Program-made: the position numbers and the translations under genes
Part shown: positions 5,466 through 9,583 of the stretch, piece after piece
How the letters are laid out: each line of letters begins with the position of its first letter
How positions within the stretch are numbered: the stretch's first letter is position 1
Notes under the pieces: model-generated
What the model was told of the DNA's origin: nothing
Databases searched by the model: none
Seen by the model: only the letters and a program-made list of their open reading frames with translations
DNA from: Bacteroidota bacterium
GTDB lineage: Bacteria; Bacteroidota; Bacteroidia; Chitinophagales; UBA2359
DNA length: 9,583 nt
Reading direction: 5' to 3'
Assembly (NCBI GenBank): GCA_020631675.1
Contig: JAHDGT010000147.1
Span: forward strand, 1-9,583

Positions 5466-8042
5466 TTACAATCTCGGATCTACTTCCTCACTCTCCAAAG
5501 CCAAAACCCCGAATACCGCTTCATGAACTTTGCGCAGTGGCGCACGATCCACGAAACGCTCTAAGGCTTCAATACCTAGAGTGAATTCTCTGAATGCTAA
5601 AGAACGCTTTCTGTTCAAACCTCTTCGCTTTAACCGAGCTAAGTGCTTAGGCATATCATACTCTGGTCCATAGATGATCCGTAAGTACTCTTTACCCCTG
5701 CATTTGACCGCAGGCTGCACCAAACCCTTAGGGCCATAGGCAATGAAATCCAATGGTTTGACCACCATTCCTTCACCACCTGCTTCTGTCATAGATAACC
5801 ACCAGTCAATTGCTGCTTGTATGCTGGCAGGAGATTCGGTGTCTATCAGTTTATAGGCGGTCGCACGAAATAAGTCAGGACCAGCAGCACAAATTCTGTG
5901 AATCTCCTCCATATGCCACTGATGGTTCTTGTCTACATGCACCTTGCCTTCAGTAGCCAGAATATGGAAGGGGGCTAATTTGAAATCCTTTAGATCATTC
6001 ACCGTCCAACAGTACTGACGATACGCCTTTTGGTATTTTGAGATCGCCGCTTGTCGATAGCTAAAAGAAGCAGCAATCTCTTCCGGAATATCAATCCCTC
6101 TGGATGTAGCACTTTGTAAGAGCCTTACCGCATTGGTCAAGCCATTAGTAGCTGCTGCGCCTACGGCCGCGTATTGACCTTTTAACAGGGCTTGCGCCTT
6201 TGCTGACCAAGGCATTAATTCACAATCCATACACACCCAATCGGTTTCCATGCGCTCCCAAAAACCAGACTTGCTGAGCGTATCTCTTACAGCTTCTAAG
6301 AATGCTTTCTCCAGCCCTTCATCCGTGAAGAAATTCCTGCCTGTACGGGTATAGCAAATGCCAATTCCCACATTCTGTAGTCCGAAACGATCCAGCACCA
6401 CATCCTCATCCTTAGCAATGACCACAACAGCTCTTGAACCCATGTGCTTTTCCTCACAGATCAAATGACGAACCTTATTTTTTTGGAAGTAAGAGATGGC
6501 CTCTTGCGGGTGTTCCAGAAAATCATCATACTCACTGGTCTCACAAGGTGACATAGTAGGAGGGAGGTACATCAACCACTTGGGGTCAATGGCAAACCTG
6601 CTCATCACCTCTAAAGCAGCAATAGCATTCTCTTCCTTGATCTTGATATTGGGTCGCAAACGAGTCTGCACGATCCTTTGACCGATCAAATCTTCAATAT
6701 GTAATAGGTCGTCATGTGCTTGTTGTCTGTTTAACTCCTCCTTGGCGATCAATTCCGCCAGAGGGTCTTTGTCCGGGTAGTAGTTCTTTGCGGCTTTAAC
6801 CGCCACTAATTCCATTTCTGGATAGCGTAAAGCCGTTAACTCCCCACCAAATACACAGCCAGTATCAATATCAATGGTGTTATTCAGCCATTGCGCACGC
6901 CTAACTACGACATGCCCATAAACCACTTTTGCCTCTCCTCTATAATCTTGTGCCCAATCATAGCGAATAACGAAGCCATTTTCATCGAGTTTTCCTTCCG
7001 TATCACCATACAGACAAAAGGATCTACAAGCACCAGAGGCCCTGCCTTGCATATCTTCTCTCAATCCAGCATGTGCGACAACCAATTTCCCATCATCAAA
7101 AACATAGTGACTGGTCAGCTCGTACAAGAACTGTTCTATGTCTTTCAAAAATGCTTCACTCGCCCCTTCCAATTGATCAATAGTTTCTTGCAGTCCGTAA
7201 CTGACTTTTACCTTCTTGCCTTTCAGGTACTTTTGCAGCTTCACATCATGATTGCCGGGTACACAGTAGGCTGTACCCGCTCTGACCATACTCATGGCCA
7301 AGCGCAGCACATCAGGAGAGTTAGGGCCACGGTCTATTAAATCACCCACGAAAACAGCCGTTCTATCAGCAGGAGCAAGGACCTCAAAACCATAGTTCTG
7401 CCCTTCTTCTTCAACTCGATTAACGGTATAGCCCAGCTTAGTAAGCAATGCCTCCAATTCATCAAAACAAGCATGCACATCACCAATAATGTCAAATGGT
7501 CCGTGTATGTCTTTTTTATTGTTGTACAGCTTCTCCCTAACAATGCTTTCAACAGCATTCACTTCCCCCTCACTGTTTAGAATGGTGATTTTCCGGAAAC
7601 CTTCTGATTTCAACTTTCTAAGCGAAGCCCTCAATTGACTTTGTTGGTGTCGCAACACATGCTTGCCAAAATTGCGATCCGGGCGTTCCGCATTTCTCGC
7701 TTTGCAAATGGCTTCGGGTATATTCAAAACAATACAGCCCGGCAATACATGATACCGCTTAGCCAATTGCAACAATTGCTTTCTCCCTGCTGCTTGAATA
7801 TTCGTGGCATCCACTACGGTCAGCAATCCCTTTTTTAATCGTTTGCCAACAATATAGTGCAGCAACTCAAAGGCATCGCCTGTCGCTTTCTGATCATTTT
7901 CATCATTAGACACGACCCCTCTGCAAACATCAGAAGACACGATCTCATAGGGTGCGAAATGCTTACGGGCAAAGCTGCTCTTACCAGAGCCAGAAATGCC
8001 CACCATCAGTATAAGAGATAATTCAGGTACTTTAATTGTCAT
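5466..8042 (-). CDS. pnkp: Bacterial polynucleotide kinase-phosphatase-ligase (Pnkp), RNA repair
   Basis: The 858-residue protein is full length against about 870 for Clostridium thermocellum Pnkp. It repairs broken RNA, such as tRNA cut by ribotoxins. The kinase (about 1-170) phosphorylates the 5'-OH: P-loop GISGSGKSS at 15-23 (Lys21, Ser22), SSD with Asp38, and lid Arg116/Arg120. The binuclear metallophosphoesterase (about 182-415) removes 2',3'-cyclic or 3'-phosphates: GDVH (Asp188, His190), GDLIDRG (Asp234, Arg238), GNHD (Asn264, His265), AHAG (His324), YGH (His377) and DIDTGC (Asp393). The ATP-dependent ligase (about 480-858) has nucleotidyl acceptor Lys532 in EEKHMGSR, Glu608 in MDCELMPW, EGMVVKP at 757-763, and motif V with Lys780 in AVKCRGKEYLRIIYG. 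All key residues of the three active sites that I can place are intact. In the known system the ligase needs Hen1 to adenylate. Accordingly hen1 lies just upstream and overlaps the pnkp start by 11 bases. The ATG at 8042 gives a normal N-terminus. Confidence 0.97.
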   Translation of the reverse strand: MTIKVPELSLILMVGISGSGKSSFARKHFAPYEIVSSDVCRGVVSNDENDQKATGDAFELLHYIVGKRLKKGLLTVVDATNIQAAGRKQLLQLAKRYHVLPGCIVLNIPEAICKARNAERPDRNFGKHVLRHQQSQLRASLRKLKSEGFRKITILNSEGEVNAVESIVREKLYNNKKDIHGPFDIIGDVHACFDELEALLTKLGYTVNRVEEEGQNYGFEVLAPADRTAVFVGDLIDRGPNSPDVLRLAMSMVRAGTAYCVPGNHDVKLQKYLKGKKVKVSYGLQETIDQLEGASEAFLKDIEQFLYELTSHYVFDDGKLVVAHAGLREDMQGRASGACRSFCLYGDTEGKLDENGFVIRYDWAQDYRGEAKVVYGHVVVRRAQWLNNTIDIDTGCVFGGELTALRYPEMELVAVKAAKNYYPDKDPLAELIAKEELNRQQAHDDLLHIEDLIGQRIVQTRLRPNIKIKEENAIAALEVMSRFAIDPKWLMYLPPTMSPCETSEYDDFLEHPQEAISYFQKNKVRHLICEEKHMGSRAVVVIAKDEDVVLDRFGLQNVGIGICYTRTGRNFFTDEGLEKAFLEAVRDTLSKSGFWERMETDWVCMDCELMPWSAKAQALLKGQYAAVGAAATNGLTNAVRLLQSATSRGIDIPEEIAASFSYRQAAISKYQKAYRQYCWTVNDLKDFKLAPFHILATEGKVHVDKNHQWHMEEIHRICAAGPDLFRATAYKLIDTESPASIQAAIDWWLSMTEAGGEGMVVKPLDFIAYGPKGLVQPAVKCRGKEYLRIIYGPEYDMPKHLARLKRRGLNRKRSLAFREFTLGIEALERFVDRAPLRKVHEAVFGVLALESEEVDPRL

Positions 8043-9435
8043 TTTCTATTCTTGTAAGTACAGCCATCTGAGAAGGCGCACCATATTGTTCATCTAATTC
8101 ACCAACAGGAAGAATGTTGTAATCATATTGGTATTTACCTTTGATCTTTTCCGTCCAAGCCTTAAACTCTGCCCTGCTCCATTCAAAACGATGGTCGCTA
8201 TGACGCATACTACCCGCAGATAGCTGTTCATACAAGGCATTGTAGTCCGCATTAGGGGTACTCAATACGATCGTCTTAGGGCGGGCATGTTCAAAAACCA
8301 CCCTTTCAAAAGCCTTTAGTCGGTTCTCATCCAAATGCTCAATCACCTCGATGATGGCCGCACCGTCAAAGCCGGATAAGCGATCATCCTTATAGGTCAA
8401 AGATCCTTGGAACAGATCCATTCGCTCTTTTTGTCGATCAGACATTTCCTCCCAGCGCAAACGCTCCTTCGCTTTCAATAGCTCGCTATAAGAAATGTCC
8501 ATACCCACTATTTTGGTGAACTGACTTTCTTTCTTGAGCATGCGCAACAACTTACCCTCACCACAGCCCAGATCGATCACTGTTTTCGCACCAGCTTCAA
8601 GCAATTGTTTTTTCGCCAGCTCCAAGCGTTGTTGGTGCAATCTTGGTTTTTTAATTGCCGCGTCCGCCTCGGAAACATCTACTTCTTCTTGAGGCTCATT
8701 CGCTGCTAATTGCTCTTTGGCCTTCCTTGAAAAGCCTTTTAATCCCAAGAAGTATCTTTTGATAATTTGCTCTTTATGAGGATGTTGTCCTAACCAACCT
8801 TCACCCTTTTCTAGTAGCTTATCAATTTCAGATTCCGCTACATAATAGTGCTTGTCATTATCTAAAACAGGAATCATTACATACAAATGCGATAGCAGCT
8901 CGCTCATGCGTAAATTATGCGTTAAGCTCACTTCATAAAAACGGCTCTCTCCCCATTCCGGAAATTTTTCATCTAAGGTCAATCGCTTGCAATCCACGCT
9001 ATAACCAAGCGGTTCAAAGAGCGCGCGTATCAAGTTTTCGCCCCCTTTTGCCGCAGGCAGTACACTGATCTTCACCTGTAAAGGGAATACAACATCCGCC
9101 AATTCCGGCTTGCCCGTACATCTGCCATTCATCGCCGTTGAAAAAGCCTTAGCGATCGCCACACTCATAAATGAAGAAGCCACATAGGGGCGATCATTCA
9201 CATACTGCTGTAAAGCAAAACTCCCAGACATTTTCCGCTTATTACCACGTACCATATCAATAGGATCTACATCCAATAAAAGCGCTATGCTCGCCTCTTC
9301 ATCCGAACAAGTCGGGTAAAAAATATGTGCCTGCCCGATCGCCAATTTCACAGATTGAAATCGATCCGGATGCTTATGCAACACATAGCCTAAATCACTG
9401 GCTGGCTGGTGGGTTGTACTTATAGTTAATAGCAT
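8032..9435 (-). CDS. hen1: Hen1 RNA 3'-terminal ribose 2'-O-methyltransferase
   Basis: The protein has 467 residues, the usual length of bacterial Hen1. Residues 1 to about 240 are the bacteria-specific N-terminal region that binds Pnkp and activates its ligase. A charged linker (about 240-262) leads to the C-terminal methyltransferase, which adds a methyl to the 2'-OH of the 3'-terminal nucleotide at an RNA break before sealing, so the repaired RNA cannot be cut again at that place. The SAM motif DLGCGEGKL is at 288-296, with Asp313 in GMDIS. The metal site is Glu363, Glu366 and His367 in IIEVIEHL plus His415 in RHSDHRFEW, the expected Hen1 spacing. STPN is at 392-395. It is the first gene of the minus-strand array, and its last 11 bases overlap the pnkp start in another frame, which favours coupled translation and the 1:1 complex known for this pair. 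Only 25 bases separate its ATG from the hairpin element on the right. Confidence 0.96.
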   Translation of the reverse strand: MLLTISTTHQPASDLGYVLHKHPDRFQSVKLAIGQAHIFYPTCSDEEASIALLLDVDPIDMVRGNKRKMSGSFALQQYVNDRPYVASSFMSVAIAKAFSTAMNGRCTGKPELADVVFPLQVKISVLPAAKGGENLIRALFEPLGYSVDCKRLTLDEKFPEWGESRFYEVSLTHNLRMSELLSHLYVMIPVLDNDKHYYVAESEIDKLLEKGEGWLGQHPHKEQIIKRYFLGLKGFSRKAKEQLAANEPQEEVDVSEADAAIKKPRLHQQRLELAKKQLLEAGAKTVIDLGCGEGKLLRMLKKESQFTKIVGMDISYSELLKAKERLRWEEMSDRQKERMDLFQGSLTYKDDRLSGFDGAAIIEVIEHLDENRLKAFERVVFEHARPKTIVLSTPNADYNALYEQLSAGSMRHSDHRFEWSRAEFKAWTEKIKGKYQYDYNILPVGELDEQYGAPSQMAVLTRIENDN

Positions 9436-9460
9436 TTATCCAGTATGTTTTAATTAATTT

Positions 9461-9583
9461 GGGCGCATCCCTATTTTAATGCGGAAACAGTGTTTGTGAA
9501 AATAAAAAAAAGTACCTGCATTAAAATAGGGTCGGGCTATCCGTTAAAATTCAGCCCCTGCCTGCTGCTGTTTGGCAGGCGTA
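9461..9583. repeat. Partial multi-hairpin intergenic element, REP-like
   Basis: This non-coding stretch starts with GGGCGCATCCC, whose ends can pair (GGG/CCC). A long inverted repeat follows (separate entry), then GGGTCGGGCTATCCG, where CGG at 9533-9535 can pair with CCG at 9541-9543 around a 5-base loop. Next come an AT-rich spacer and another hairpin, CCTGCC at 9557-9562 with GGCAGG at 9574-9579 and an 11-base loop. The element is cut by the window end. From memory, similar blocks (a GGGCGNNACCC left side, a variable stem, then GGGTCGGGCTNTCCG and a second variable hairpin ending near ATCCCTAACGC) recur between genes in Bacteroidota, which suggests a dispersed repeat or small structured mobile element. 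I could not check copy number. If so, a right end containing something like ATGCGCC should lie just beyond the window and pair with the left GGGCGCAT. Confidence 0.5.
9469..9531. repeat. Perfect 14-bp inverted repeat with a 35-base loop
   Basis: CCCTATTTTAATGC at 9469-9482 is the exact reverse complement of GCATTAAAATAGGG at 9518-9531. The stem can be lengthened inward by two G-C pairs if T9517 is bulged out. The 35-base loop is A-rich, with a run of eight A at 9504-9511. The loop is far too long for an ordinary intrinsic terminator and no T-run follows the right arm on the plus strand, so I read it as the first stem of the larger element and not as a terminator. If the hen1 transcript begins to the right of it, this stem would lie in the mRNA leader. 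Confidence 0.85.

Noticed and set aside
4278..5584. Several plus-strand open frames of 77-112 codons across the peptidase and pnkp ends
   Set aside because: They are antisense to well-supported genes, have low-complexity Ser/Pro/Leu-rich translations and show no motifs.
6891..7340. 149-codon plus-strand open frame inside pnkp
   Set aside because: It lies opposite the phosphatase domain of pnkp, whose motifs are intact, and its translation shows no known pattern. It is a shadow of the real gene.
9469..9531. Inverted repeat as an intrinsic terminator
   Set aside because: The loop is 35 bases and no T-run follows the right arm; it fits better as a stem of a larger element.

Overview
The window looks like chromosomal DNA from a Bacteroidota bacterium, probably a marine or soil Cytophagales/Flavobacteriia-type lineage. 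The reasons are moderate GC, start codons mostly without clear Shine-Dalgarno sequences, a secreted esterase whose C-terminal tail resembles a type IX secretion signal, and a GGGCGCATCCC...GGGTCGGGC hairpin element of a kind I recall from intergenic regions in this phylum. Genus cannot be fixed from the sequence.

Left part (1-1408, plus strand): an AT-rich gene encodes a two-domain protein with an N-terminal helical module resembling effector-associated domain 11 (EAD11) and a C-terminal TIR-like domain. This architecture is typical of bacterial conflict or anti-phage systems. Nine bases later comes a 191-residue pentapeptide-repeat protein of the Qnr/McbG type, a fold known for DNA mimicry and gyrase protection.

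Main part (9435-1420, minus strand): seven genes in one direction with very small gaps or overlaps, probably one operon or two overlapping ones. In transcription order they are hen1 (RNA 3'-terminal ribose 2'-O-methyltransferase), pnkp (kinase-phosphatase-ligase RNA repair enzyme), an MccF-like S66 serine peptidase, a conserved protein of unknown function, an SSAT-like GNAT acetyltransferase, rlmF (23S rRNA m6A1618 methyltransferase), and a secreted PHB depolymerase/CE1-type esterase. hen1 and pnkp overlap by 11 bases and form the known bacterial Pnkp/Hen1 RNA repair pair: Pnkp heals and seals RNAs cut by ribotoxins, and Hen1 methylates the 2'-OH at the break so the repaired RNA resists another cut. 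The MccF-like and GNAT genes downstream recall the two enzyme types that give immunity to microcin C-like aminoacyl-nucleotide toxins. The cluster could therefore be a broader translation-defence locus, but that is inference.

Right edge (9461-9583): a partial multi-hairpin element with a perfect 14-bp inverted repeat lies only 25 bases upstream of the hen1 start codon, so it overlaps the operon's promoter or leader region. It runs off the window. There is no gene-free stretch longer than 300 bases, and I saw no tRNA, rRNA, CRISPR array or insertion sequence.
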